Source: Elusimicrobiota bacterium
GTDB taxonomy: Bacteria; Elusimicrobiota; Elusimicrobia; JACQPE01
Direction of reading: 5' to 3'
Assembly: GCA_016180815.1 (NCBI GenBank)
Contig: JACPAN010000008.1
Span: 176,748-240,747, forward strand
Length of the DNA stretch: 64,000 bases
Position numbers and translations under genes: made by a program
Part shown: piece by piece, positions 55,301 through 62,337 of the stretch
How the letters are laid out: every line of letters starts with the position of its first letter
Position numbering within the stretch: position 1 is the first letter of the stretch
The notes under the pieces: model-generated
The model's database searches: none
What the model saw: the letters and a program-made list of their open reading frames with translations, nothing else
What the model was told of the DNA's origin: nothing

Positions 55301-55548
55301 GCGCGCACGGTTTTGACCTTTGGCGCGCCCAACATGGCCGTGACAATGGGGTAAGTGACTTGATCCTCCAGGATGTCCGGGGAGCGGTCCCAGCGCGAAA
55401 GAATAATGACCTGGGTATCCGAGAGATCGGGGATCGCATCTACGGGGATGCGGCGCAGGGCATAAATTCCCCCTACAATGGCCCAGGCCGTCAGCAGAAG
55501 GACCAGGAATTTATTCCGGGCCGAATATTCGACAATTTTGGCGATCAT
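52345..55548 (-). CDS. cusA: Heavy-metal RND efflux pump (CusA/CzcA family)
   Basis: A roughly 1067-residue inner-membrane RND transporter of the HME class; ATG at 55548 (MIAKIVEYSARNKFLVLLL) is chosen over the longer frame to 55638. Recognisable features are VDAIPDLSDTQVIILSRW near the N-terminus, the proton-relay helix IGVLVDGAIVEVENAYKK with its essential Asp, and repeated twelve-helix halves with large periplasmic loops. It exports Cu(I)/Ag(I) or a divalent metal with the adjacent adaptor and channel; the adaptor's HMBD domain favours Cu/Ag. It begins one base after the cusB stop. Confidence 0.95.
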   Translation of the reverse strand: MIAKIVEYSARNKFLVLLLTAWAIVGGIYALRRIPVDAIPDLSDTQVIILSRWDRSPDILEDQVTYPIVTAMLGAPKVKTVRAFTDFGYSYVYVIFEDGTDIYWARSRTLEYLSKITPSLPQGVRTEMGPDATSVGWVFQYALVDDSQRLNLAQLRSLQDWFLRYQLQSVQGVAEVAPVGGFVKQYQVQVDPKALAAYNVPLTRVVNTIRESNDDTGGRLLEFSGTEFMVRAKGYAKSIEDLENVAVGRNPATGTPIYVRDVARVRLGPDLRRGTGELDGLGEAVGGIVIMRYGENALTVIERVKAKLNEIAPSLPQGVRLVTTYDRSELIRRAINTLKETLITETLMVSLVILFFLRHIPSALVPIVTIPISILLAFIPMLYMGITSNIMSLAGIAISIGVLVDGAIVEVENAYKKLEHWVTGGRKGDFHEVRLEALKEVGPSVFFSLLVIAVAFLPVFTLVDQEGRLFKPLAYSKTLAMALAALLAVTLDPAVRMIFTRMDYKHFKPRWLSNIFNAVTVGRYYEEEKHPVSKRLFAIYDPAVRWVLTYPKKTVGLALAAMLATIPVFFQLGSEFMPPLNEGSILYMPTAIPGMSITEAQRVLQIQDRILKNFPEVETVFGKAGRADTSTDPAPLSMVETTIVLKPKSQWRSKKIWGLIPRKITYEELINEMDAALKIPGIPNIWTMPIRNRIDMLSTGMRTPVGVKIFGPDLTVIQKLGEETENILRDVAGTRNVTAERTAQGYFIDIAFRRKDLARYGITIAEAEMIVASAIGGENITTILEGRERYGVNVRYASDYRNNIEKLRRVLVPAENGLQVPLAQLADIRATIGPSMIRDENGQLAGYVYVDIAGRDIGGYVQDAKRALRERLEMPAGYTHVFSGQYENMQRVKERLKIVIPVTLFLIVILLYFNTGSWISTGIVMLAVPFSAIGAIWILYLLGYNLSIAVWVGIIALMGLDAETGIFMLLYLDLAYKDRKGKGLLRSLEDLKEVILEGAVKRVRPKIMTVACDFAALLPIIWAAGTGADMMKRIAAPMVGGLLTSFLMELLVYPAVYYLWKKKELEY

Positions 55549-55549
55549 G

Positions 55550-56599
55550 TTAGTGTTGATGCCCCGGTGGCATTCCCTCGCCGCCGTCTCGTTTCCGGAA
55601 CGCTTCGATTGCGGCTTTAAATTGGGATTCGGAATCAATCAGAAAATTTGCGGATGTGACAACCCGGTCCCCGATTTCCAGCCCGAACAAAACCGCATAG
55701 AAGCCTTCGGCCTCCACGCCCAGGCGCACCTCGCGCGGTTCGAAGGTGTTGTCCTCATGGACGGCAAAAACCACTTTTCGTTCCCCCGTGTCCAAGACGG
55801 CTTCACCGGGCACGGCCAATTTTTTGCCCAGGGGAACGCGGATTTTGACGTCAAGGTACATCTCCGGCCTGAATTTCCCCTTAGGATTGTTCACCTCGGC
55901 GCGCACTCTGGCGGTTCTGGTCATGGCGCTGATAACGGGATCAACGGAAAGAACCTTGCCCGTGAATGTTTCCCCCGGCAAGGCAGGGGAGGCAATTTCC
56001 ATGGTTTGTCCGGGCTTGATGAAATTCACCTCATATTCATAGACATCCGCATAAACCCAGACCGTGCCCCCGGCCCGGCCCAACACCAAGCCCACGGCCG
56101 CGTTTCTGGGTTTGTTCGCCAAATCATCGATCTGAGCATCGGAGAGGCCTAAAAGCCTTAATTTCATGCGCGTTGATTTGCGGATGGATTCAAGTTCCGG
56201 ACCCCCGCTTAAGGCCTGGTGGTATTCCTCGATGGCCGAGTAAAGCTCAGGATCATAGGCGATGCGTCCCGATGCGCGGATCACGCGTTCAAGGTCCCGG
56301 AATTCCACGGCGCCGAAGGTGACCCCGATTAACTGCTGGCGCTGCGGCGACAGCGTAAACGACGCGCGTCCCGTCTCTTCATGATGTTCGTGGGTGGTTG
56401 ATTCCGTCTCCATTTTTTGAAGCTGCATATGGCAAATGGGGCAGGTTCCGGGCTCTTTGCGGATGATTTCCGGATGCATGGGGCATTGATAAAGCGCCTG
56501 CTCCCGAGACTGCATGCCCACTTCTTTGCGCTTGCCGCAAGCGGTCAATCCGGCCATTAAGATCAATAACGAAATGCCTAAGGCGAAAATTTTTCTCAT
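55550..56599 (-). CDS. cusB: CusB-like periplasmic adaptor with heavy-metal-binding domain
   Basis: A 349-residue lipoprotein (lipobox GLTAC). Immediately after the lipid-attachment site is a heavy-metal-binding domain, YQCPMHPEI then PGTCPICHMQL, as in CusB/CusF-type proteins, then the lipoyl, barrel and membrane-proximal domains of a metal RND adaptor (MEIASPALPGETFTGKVLSV; KFRPEMYLDVKI). It links CusA to CusC and may hand over Cu(I) or Ag(I). Overlaps cusC by one base (TAATG). Confidence 0.94.
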   Translation of the reverse strand: MRKIFALGISLLILMAGLTACGKRKEVGMQSREQALYQCPMHPEIIRKEPGTCPICHMQLQKMETESTTHEHHEETGRASFTLSPQRQQLIGVTFGAVEFRDLERVIRASGRIAYDPELYSAIEEYHQALSGGPELESIRKSTRMKLRLLGLSDAQIDDLANKPRNAAVGLVLGRAGGTVWVYADVYEYEVNFIKPGQTMEIASPALPGETFTGKVLSVDPVISAMTRTARVRAEVNNPKGKFRPEMYLDVKIRVPLGKKLAVPGEAVLDTGERKVVFAVHEDNTFEPREVRLGVEAEGFYAVLFGLEIGDRVVTSANFLIDSESQFKAAIEAFRKRDGGEGMPPGHQH

Positions 56600-57843
56600 T
56601 AGTTTTTTACCCCCTCGATTTCCTTCCCGGCCACGACTTCGAGCATGGCCCAGTGTTCTCCGTAGTGATAAAGTTCCTCGTAATATTTCATTTGCGCCTC
56701 CAGCAAATGGCGCACCGCCTCGGTCAGTTTGGCGAAATCCGCCCGTCCGGTTTCATAGTTTTTCTGGGCGATTTGAAGGGCGCTTTCAGCCAGAGGCAGG
56801 ATTTCCTTGGAATAGTTAAGAGCCAATTGCCGGTGCAGATTGACTTCGGTGTATTCCTTGTACAGTGTCTTAAAAATATCGTTTTGCGCGCTTTGGGATT
56901 CGGCTTGCGTTTGGCGTTGATGGGCTTTGGCGGATTTGCGCTCCCCGGCCGGCCGCCAAAGCCAAAGAGGGATGCGCAGGGCCGCCCCGATCGTTGTTTC
57001 CGCGGGAAGGCCGGATTCAAATTTTTCCCGTTCATAACTGACCTTAAAGTCCGGCGCGAAATTCAGCAGCGCCCGGCGCGCCATTACGGCCGCATGCGCC
57101 TGCATGTGCAGGGTGTTTAAATACATGGGGTTCGTTTCCCTCGCCTGTTTCTCCAATTCCTCGACGGAAACAGGCAAATCGCGCAGTGGAACCGCTTCAA
57201 AACGGCCCCAGCGCGTGCCGGGCTTGCGCCCAAGAAGCGCGTTCAACTCCTCTTCCTCGATCAGTTTTTGCTGCTCGCGCTCAAACACCGAGTTTTCGAC
57301 CATTTTAAGCTGGGCCTGCGCCAAGAGCGCCTCATCCGCGCTGCTTTGGCCTGCGGACAACCGCGATTGGGCCACGCGGGCGATGCCTTCTAAAATGTCG
57401 GTGTCTTTTTTCAAGGCGTCGGCTGTGGAAGCAAGCCAGGAAAGAAGGTGGTAGCGGATTTTTACCTGCGCCTCTGTTTCCAAAAGCCGGGCGCGATAAT
57501 CCTCATGAGCGATTTTGGCTTCGTGATGCAGCATGCGCGCCTCATCTGAAATCTTTCCGGGAAAGGGAATTTCCTGTTCGACCATAAGCATTTCGCTTTT
57601 CATGGCCGGTTCCGTCCCCGATGATTCGGCTTTTTTATTCTTAATGCCGACCATGGGGTTTTCCCAGGAGCGCGAGGCCGAAACTTTGGCTTCGGCGGAT
57701 TGCCAGCGTTCATACGCGGCTTTCACCGCCGGATTATTTGTTTTAGCTTCTTCCAATAACGAAGCTAAAGAAATTTTTTCTTCTTTTTTTTCAGCATTTG
57801 CATTAAACGCGACTGCAAACGCGACAACGAACGCTAATTTCAC
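56599..57843 (-). CDS. cusC: CusC/TolC-family outer membrane metal efflux channel
   Basis: A 414-residue outer-membrane efflux protein with a signal peptide (ending near AFNANAEKK) and two OEP halves (EEAKTNNPAVKAAYERWQSA; ALQIAQKNYETGRADFAKLT). Start is a GTG at 57843 with a GGGAGG ribosome-binding site 5 nt upstream. That site and the start base are inside the right arm of an inverted repeat whose left arm contains the stop of the upstream Cys-rich ORF. Works with CusB and CusA. Confidence 0.93.
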   Translation of the reverse strand: MKLAFVVAFAVAFNANAEKKEEKISLASLLEEAKTNNPAVKAAYERWQSAEAKVSASRSWENPMVGIKNKKAESSGTEPAMKSEMLMVEQEIPFPGKISDEARMLHHEAKIAHEDYRARLLETEAQVKIRYHLLSWLASTADALKKDTDILEGIARVAQSRLSAGQSSADEALLAQAQLKMVENSVFEREQQKLIEEEELNALLGRKPGTRWGRFEAVPLRDLPVSVEELEKQARETNPMYLNTLHMQAHAAVMARRALLNFAPDFKVSYEREKFESGLPAETTIGAALRIPLWLWRPAGERKSAKAHQRQTQAESQSAQNDIFKTLYKEYTEVNLHRQLALNYSKEILPLAESALQIAQKNYETGRADFAKLTEAVRHLLEAQMKYYEELYHYGEHWAMLEVVAGKEIEGVKN

Positions 57844-57908
57844 CTAAACCTCCCGGCCTAATGGCCGCATGCAACAGAAACGCCTGGAATAAACGAATGA
57901 GGTTTAGG
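57843..57908 (-). promoter_or_regulatory. Coupling hairpin between the Cys-rich ORF stop and the cusC start
   Basis: A perfect 10-bp inverted repeat (cctaaacctc 57843-57852 and gaggtttagg 57899-57908). On the mRNA the first arm carries the stop codon (57904-57906) of the Cys-rich ORF; the second arm covers the GAGG of the cusC ribosome-binding site and the G of its GTG start. A ribosome ending the first ORF would open the hairpin, so cusC translation should depend on translation of the Cys-rich ORF. Confidence 0.55.
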
Positions 57909-58239
57909 CTAAAGGAGGAGAAAGGCCGCTGTGAGTTCGTGGGACGAATGGCGGAGGAGATTCTTCCGCCGCAATGACGGTGATCCAAAACATCGCCGGT
58001 TCAAAATCTTGAAAGGACGGGGCTTCAACGGCTGCTTGCGTGTATTCCAGCCGCGTGGCCGTGGTTACGGCAAAGTCCTGGTCCGGGGCCTCGCTCATTT
58101 CGCAGCAGGGGGCTTGCTGATCGCCCGACATGGGGCAGGCAGGCCCGCAATCGCAGGTTTCAGGCAGGCGGCAAAGCGACAGGCTCGCCGCGCCGGGCAC
58201 GGCCAAGCTCAGGAACAAAGCGATAATCGTTTTGCCCAT
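57904..58239 (-). CDS. Small exported Cys-rich protein heading the cus operon
   Basis: About 111 residues: signal peptide (LFLSLAVPGAAS), then a Cys-dense stretch, CRLPETCDCGPACPM followed by APCCEM, seven Cys within about 27 residues, and an acidic/aromatic tail. The ATG at 58239 is used; GTG at 58242 is an alternative. It belongs to no family I can name. It is the first gene before cusCBA and probably binds Cu/Ag. By analogy with the Cys-containing leader ORF CruR described in Bordetella, it could also act as a metal-sensing leader for cusC; that part is inference. Confidence 0.6.
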   Translation of the reverse strand: MGKTIIALFLSLAVPGAASLSLCRLPETCDCGPACPMSGDQQAPCCEMSEAPDQDFAVTTATRLEYTQAAVEAPSFQDFEPAMFWITVIAAEESPPPFVPRTHSGLSPPLA

Positions 58240-58295
58240 CACTTAAACTCTAGCACCTTAAACCCTTCCGCGCAAGAAGAGTTAGGGAAGGCGCC

Positions 58296-59471
58296 CTAGA
58301 ACTCCCGAAGGGGGCCGCGAGCTACGGACACTTTTTCGGCCCCGAGAAACGAGGCCAATGAACGCACGGCGCGGGCGGTTCCAGCCAGAGCCTCGGCGTT
58401 CGGTTTCGAATTGAAATGGGCGGACCGTATCTCCAAACGCTTCTCAGCGCGATGGTTTTTAGGGTCAAGGCGGCCGATGAGCCGCCCATGATGCAGGATG
58501 GGCAACGTGTAGTAGCCGTAAACGCGCTGCGCCGCTGGTGTGTAGACTTCGATTTTGTAATCAAAGCCGAATAGAGCCTTTGCACGGCCGCGATGCCACA
58601 GGAGGGAGTCGAAGGGGCAAAGCAGCGTCGTGCCTTGGGCCGGAGCCACTGATTCGAGCGCGGGGATGTCCTCGGCCAGGATAAACCAGCGTCCGGGACA
58701 GCCGGCTACGCTCACTTGAACGACTTCGCCGCTTTTGGCCATAGCAACCAGCGCGCGCCGCCGCGCGCCAGGCTTAAATCTTGGGAAGGTCAGGTAGCGG
58801 GCGAGATCGGCTTCCGCCGCCGCTCCCAGCGCGCGCAGGGTCTTTTTTAGGTGCCAGCGTGGGAAAGCGGATCGCTCCAGAGGCTCGACCGGCGGCAGAA
58901 CGCGCTCGGCCAAATCGTAACTCTTCTGAAAATGGCGGCGGGAATGGATGGCCAGACGTCCACTCATCCAGAGATAGTGCAGGGCATGATGAGCCGGTTT
59001 CCAGTCCCACCATCCTTTTGTTTTGCCCTGGGAAACCGGGCGCGCGAAAGCCGCCGCAGATAACGGCCCCCGGCCGCGGATTTCATCTTCGACGCGGCGC
59101 AAGACGCGCGGATGAGCCTTGAGCCAGTCCGACCAGCCGGTGTGGCGGCGGCGAAAATCAGCCATGGCGCGCCGCCAGCCGCGCAGGTCCGAAACCGGCA
59201 CAAGGCAGGCCGCGTGCGCCCAATACTCGATGAGCGCGCGTTTTTCATAAACGATCCGGTCGAGGGCGTCTTTTTTATAGGGTCCGAAGCGGCTCCAAAG
59301 CGTCAAATAATGGGCGCGTTCAAGGACATTGATGGAGTCAAGCTGCAAACCCCCCGCGTCTTCAACGAAACGCGTCAGAGCCTCCTCGGTGAATGGGCGC
59401 TCCAAAGGCCGGTCAAGATGCTGGCGCTTCAGGAAAAGAGCCGCAACTGCTTCAACGGGAAAAGTCATCAT
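58296..59471 (-). CDS. ycaQ: YcaQ/AlkX-like winged-helix DNA glycosylase (HTH_42)
   Basis: A 391-residue HTH_42 protein, the family that unhooks interstrand crosslinks and removes bulky alkyl lesions. The catalytic QxD motif is present in GGLQLDSINVLERAHYLTLW (QLD), where YcaQ has QxD and AlkZ has QxQ. EYWAHAACLVPVSDL, the later SPFDSLLWHRGRAKALFGF-like region and YGYYTLPILHHGRLIGRLDP are all typical. The pair of ATGs at 59471/59468 start it. Stands alone between the cus operon and the lipocalin-like gene. Confidence 0.92.
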   Translation of the reverse strand: MMTFPVEAVAALFLKRQHLDRPLERPFTEEALTRFVEDAGGLQLDSINVLERAHYLTLWSRFGPYKKDALDRIVYEKRALIEYWAHAACLVPVSDLRGWRRAMADFRRRHTGWSDWLKAHPRVLRRVEDEIRGRGPLSAAAFARPVSQGKTKGWWDWKPAHHALHYLWMSGRLAIHSRRHFQKSYDLAERVLPPVEPLERSAFPRWHLKKTLRALGAAAEADLARYLTFPRFKPGARRRALVAMAKSGEVVQVSVAGCPGRWFILAEDIPALESVAPAQGTTLLCPFDSLLWHRGRAKALFGFDYKIEVYTPAAQRVYGYYTLPILHHGRLIGRLDPKNHRAEKRLEIRSAHFNSKPNAEALAGTARAVRSLASFLGAEKVSVARGPLREF

Positions 59472-59489
59472 TCGTTTTCTCGGGTTTCG

Positions 59490-59927
59490 TTAGCGTAAGA
59501 CGCGCTGCCAGAGGATGCGGGCTCTGTATTTGGTGTTGTTGATGACAAAGGGCGGGCTGGTCAGAGAGAGTTTGCCTTGGGGCCAGTCGATTTTTCTGAT
59601 AAGTTTTTTGCCCACCCAGCTTGGGATCAGGCTGACTTGAACCTGATGGATAACTTTGTCTTTTAAGACCCGATATTTCCCCGCGTAGGAAATGCAGCTA
59701 TGCAGCAGGCGCGTTTTTTGAGCGGGTGTGAGTTTGGGGATGTCATGGAAATCAAATCCTCGGGGCAGCCGGCGATTCTGGCTTGTGATGCAGACGGACA
59801 TAAAACCTTCGGGGCTGTAAATTAAATATCCCGAAGGCCGCCGTCCCAAAGGGTAGCTCATCCCCCCTTGCTCATCGACCCGACAATGGGAAACCAGTTC
59901 CCAAGTGCCGACTAATTTATTTTTCAT
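59490..59927 (-). CDS. Lipocalin-like domain protein
   Basis: A 145-residue protein without signal peptide. GTWELVSHCRVDEQGGMSYP, then GYLIYSPEGFMSVCI, and YAGKYRVLKDKVIHQVQVSL match the Lipocalin_5-type small beta-barrel family, which is of uncertain biochemical role. Its ATG (59927) overlaps the TAA that ends the truncated toxin ORF as TAATG, suggesting that it was joined to the end of a deleted toxin gene. No strong ribosome-binding site. Confidence 0.8.
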   Translation of the reverse strand: MKNKLVGTWELVSHCRVDEQGGMSYPLGRRPSGYLIYSPEGFMSVCITSQNRRLPRGFDFHDIPKLTPAQKTRLLHSCISYAGKYRVLKDKVIHQVQVSLIPSWVGKKLIRKIDWPQGKLSLTSPPFVINNTKYRARILWQRVLR

Positions 59928-60031
59928 TACCAGAGGTCTTTCTTAACGGCCAATCGTTGAAGGTTCCGGGGCAGTTTACGCAAAGATTTGGAGAAATCCG
60001 AGGTCGTGCGAACAACTCGAACGGGACGCAA
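59927..60031 (-). pseudogene. Truncated RelE/ParE-type toxin
   Basis: A 34-codon frame on the minus strand starting at TTG 60031, four bases after the antitoxin stop, reads RVVRTTSDFSKSLRKLPRNL then QRLAVKKDLW and stops. The FSKSLRKLP-x-x-LQ-x-x-A pattern is the N-terminal helical part of RelE-superfamily toxins, which are normally 80-95 residues. The C-terminal beta-sheet with catalytic residues is gone, so this is not an active toxin. The stop is fused to the start of the lipocalin-like gene. Confidence 0.65.
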
Positions 60032-60035
60032 TGAT

Positions 60036-60230
60036 TTAAAGCAATTCCTTTAAAGAGGCAATGGTTTTTGTTTTCCCGGCGCGCAATTCTTTTTCGCCGC
60101 GCCGAATTTTTCGTAAAACATCCTGGAGTTCTCGAAGATGGTTTTGAAGCCGTTCATATTCTTTACGGCTCAAAACGACCAAGTCATCTCCATGCGTGAC
60201 ATGCGAAGAAATAACTCCAATATTTTGCAT
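60036..60230 (-). CDS. Antitoxin-like protein (Phd/YefM or similar)
   Basis: A 64-residue protein: VVLSRKEYERLQNHLRELQD, the typical beta-strand/helix start of Phd/YefM-class antitoxins after a short N-terminal region, followed by a basic helical tail (KTKTIASLKELL) of the kind that wraps a RelE/ParE toxin. It ends 4 bp before the truncated toxin ORF. It is now probably an orphan. Some RelB-like families have the same layout, so the exact class is unsure. Confidence 0.72.
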   Translation of the reverse strand: MQNIGVISSHVTHGDDLVVLSRKEYERLQNHLRELQDVLRKIRRGEKELRAGKTKTIASLKELL

Positions 60231-60483
60231 TACTTATTAATTGTATCAGCTTTCTCTAATCCGCGCTACGCGGGGGCTCTCTCGTTTACAAAGCATGCAG
60301 CTGATGATTTTTTAAGTTTTTAACTTTAACCGTTACACTGGGGCCATCCAAGATTCTAAGGCCAGCGTGCAGTTGAACGCGTGCCCGCAACAGCAAGCCA
60401 AAAGACGCCACCATCATTCTGCTCATTTTTCTTCTCGTGCTGGTAGAGTGGAGACTCAGCAGAGAAAAAACCAGATCGCATAG
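60231..60483. other. Intergenic stretch with degraded reading frames
   Basis: No intact gene. The minus-strand antitoxin should have its promoter here. On the plus strand, 60377-60482 encodes a short frame (DATIILLIFLLVLVEWRLSR) with one membrane helix that ends at a stop just before the next frame opens, which may be a frameshifted start of the fragment at 60484-60753. A small gcg-rich hairpin (ccgcgctacgcggg) lies near 60260. Confidence 0.4.
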
Positions 60484-60753
60484 CTAGCCGTTAAAATCGA
60501 GGGCTTGCCACCGGGGACCAAGCAGATTATCACTGTCTACAAAGACCGCGTTATCACTAAATGGCGCGATGGTGGCAGAGTCGAATACCGCGACCGCTAT
60601 TTGCCACCCGAAGGCCGCATTGATGTGGCCATCAAGGATGCTAAGCCGGAATTATTGCCAGAAATTCTCATCAGAGATCGTGGTGTCACTCATCGATTTG
60701 GGGGAGGGGTGGCATTGTCTATTCAAATCAACCCCTGCCTGCAATTGATTTGA
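60484..60753 (+). CDS. Small protein fragment, phage spanin/accessory-like
   Basis: An open frame from 60484 with only non-ATG starts (TTG at 60505). The product includes KQIITVYKDRVITKWRDG, then VEYRDRYLPPEGRIDVAIKD and VTHRFGGGVALS. Basic-aromatic YKDRVxTK and YLPPEG segments after a membrane helix recall Rz-like or tail-accessory proteins of phage and prophage remnants. The possible membrane helix lies in another frame just upstream, so the gene may be broken. Recognition is weak; no neighbouring phage structural genes are present. Confidence 0.35.
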   Translation, partial: LAVKIEGLPPGTKQIITVYKDRVITKWRDGGRVEYRDRYLPPEGRIDVAIKDAKPELLPEILIRDRGVTHRFGGGVALSIQINPCLQLI

Positions 60754-60950
60754 AGTGGGCCTACTGTTATGTGTTCAGTTTCGTTATGTGTCGTGTTTGT
60801 AGTGTTGTTGTCGTTGTTGTTAAGCCGTTGGAAAGGATTCGAAGAAATGCCGTTGATGGGACGGAGACACTGTTGGCTGCCGTGCCGTTGCCGTTCGCCG
60901 TAAAGAAGCCGTTGTTGTTTGAAGTCGTTTAATTGAGGAGGTACACATCG
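60754..60950. other. G/T-rich low-complexity spacer
   Basis: A run of gttgttgtcgttgttgtt-type sequence and repeated ccgttg hexamers on the plus strand, unlike the rest of the window. Open frames across it (60750-60932) have poor composition and are not called as genes. A GAGGAGG ribosome-binding site near 60936 serves the following gene. Confidence 0.5.
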
Positions 60951-61343
60951 ATGGAGCCGATAAGCATGATTGCCTTGATCACGACGGGGATTCCGTTTGT
61001 GACTGCATTGATCAAAAAAGTCTTCAAAACGGATCAGTTGAATGGAACTCCCCAGAAAGGAATCCATTTGTTGATTCCTGCCATTCTGGGGATTTTTTCG
61101 AGCGGCCTATACGCCTATAGTCACGGTCAAGACTGGATCACGGCCCTTGCTATTGGCCTCGGCTCTGGCGGAGCTGTATCCAGCGCAAGGGATATCGAAA
61201 AAAATATGATTGGGATAGCGGAAGCAATCGCCAGACTGACCACCAAAGAAGTTCAGCTAACTCGACGGGATTACTGCCTTACGGTTTCTTGGTTTGCCGT
61301 GCTTGCGCCCAAGAAAGAGCTTCTTTTATGGAATCGTTGGTAG
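60951..61343 (+). CDS. Holin-like small membrane protein
   Basis: About 130 residues from the ATG at 60951, behind GAGGAGG about 10 nt upstream. It has three hydrophobic segments (SMIALITTGIPFVTALI; HLLIPAILGIFSSGLYAY; ITALAIGLGSGGAVSSA) and a charged C-terminus. The size and layout resemble phage holins that sit with lysis genes, in agreement with the spanin-like fragment upstream. The last 30 residues overlap the opposing TPR gene and look less well conserved in character, so the C-terminus may be abnormal. Other small membrane proteins are possible. Confidence 0.45.
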   Translation: MEPISMIALITTGIPFVTALIKKVFKTDQLNGTPQKGIHLLIPAILGIFSSGLYAYSHGQDWITALAIGLGSGGAVSSARDIEKNMIGIAEAIARLTTKEVQLTRRDYCLTVSWFAVLAPKKELLLWNRW

Positions 61344-61971
61344 GATCGAGCCTTAAGACTTGCTCTAAAGTTTTTTGGGCCTCTTGCCCTTCTTTTGCCG
61401 TCGCACAGAAATCATCGTTACAACAGGTAAGCCGCTGGGCCAATCTTAACGCTGTCGGAATAGTCTTTTTATTTTTCCAGTCCGCTCTTAGCCGGTTGGT
61501 CAGCTTGTTACCAACCCAATAGTCGCATAATTCCACCCAAAAATTAAAATCTAAATTGCTGCCCTTCATCTCGAGGGCCTTATAAAAATTTTTCTGTATG
61601 CAATCCAAACCATCGCAATCTAATTCGACAGCCATCATGGCTATATTCGGATTATTTGGATATTTGGTCCTCAAATCTTTGATCCAACCGCTAAAGGGAG
61701 CAGCGTAATCTCTTATACGGACACTGCGAGCCTCACTGCCACATGAGAGAGTTCTTGTAAAGGCCTTCGCCAAAGATTGGGCAATCGGATTATTTGGTTC
61801 CGCTGTCACCCAGGCCTTTGTTCCTCGTAATGCTGCCTCGGAATCCCCTTTAACGATTGCCTGGACGACAATGTTTTCATGGTTCTGGGCGGCATTGAGA
61901 ATCCCAGCCGTTGGAAGGATCGTGAACAATAAAACAGGGATTCTCCAAAGCAATCTTGTTGCTGCTTCCAT
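61279..61971 (-). CDS. Exported Cys-containing protein of unknown function
   Basis: A 230-residue protein with a signal peptide (LLFTILPTAGILNAAQ). The rest is helical with weak TPR-like spacing (ALRGTKAWVTAEPNNPIAQS; QKTLEQVLRLDPTNDSIKEA). Cys residues occur as CDGLDC, LTCCNDDFC and LSC, suggesting disulphides in the periplasm. I do not recognise a family. Convergent overlap of 65 bp with the holin-like gene means one of the two 3' ends may be inaccurate. Confidence 0.6.
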   Translation of the reverse strand: MEAATRLLWRIPVLLFTILPTAGILNAAQNHENIVVQAIVKGDSEAALRGTKAWVTAEPNNPIAQSLAKAFTRTLSCGSEARSVRIRDYAAPFSGWIKDLRTKYPNNPNIAMMAVELDCDGLDCIQKNFYKALEMKGSNLDFNFWVELCDYWVGNKLTNRLRADWKNKKTIPTALRLAQRLTCCNDDFCATAKEGQEAQKTLEQVLRLDPTNDSIKEALSWAQARQTKKP

Positions 61972-62147
61972 TTCGGGTAGTATGCAAAATACGAAGGAGC
62001 CCCATGCGGCAATTTTGGGCCGTAGCGGACTGTCGATACCTGGGGCCTTGAGCCTGCGGGCTTAATCGATAACACTTATGGTGTGGCCATCGAGCAACAG
62101 ATACAGGCTACTGATGGCGATGGCTACTTCATCTAAGAGCTAATTTT

Positions 62148-62297
62148 ATGTGCGGGCGTTTTTCCCAGACCGCAGATGTCAAGGAGTTGGCCGCGCGCTT
62201 TGGTTATGAAGCCTCGGATGTTACCTTTGCGCCAAGATGCAATATCGCTCCCGGTCAGGAAGCGCCCGTCGTGATTTGGTTCATTGCGACGGCTTAG
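62148..62297 (+). pseudogene. Truncated SRAP (YedK/HMCES) gene
   Basis: A 49-codon frame starting MCGRFSQTADVKELAARFGY and reaching PRCNIAPGQEAPVVI before running into IATA and a stop. MCGRF with catalytic Cys2 and the RxNIAPGQ block are diagnostic of SRAP-domain proteins, which crosslink to abasic sites in single-stranded DNA and are normally about 220 residues. Everything after roughly residue 42 is missing. The Tyr usual before NIAPGQ is Cys here. It is a clear remnant, not a functional gene. Confidence 0.85.
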
Positions 62298-62337
62298 CAA
62301 TCTGAGTTTTCAAGAGTCAAAAAATTAGGATAGTGGA

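Noticed and set aside
60750..60932. 60-codon ORF in the G/T-rich spacer
   Set aside because: Low-complexity Val-rich composition, no ribosome-binding site, and alternative frames equally open.
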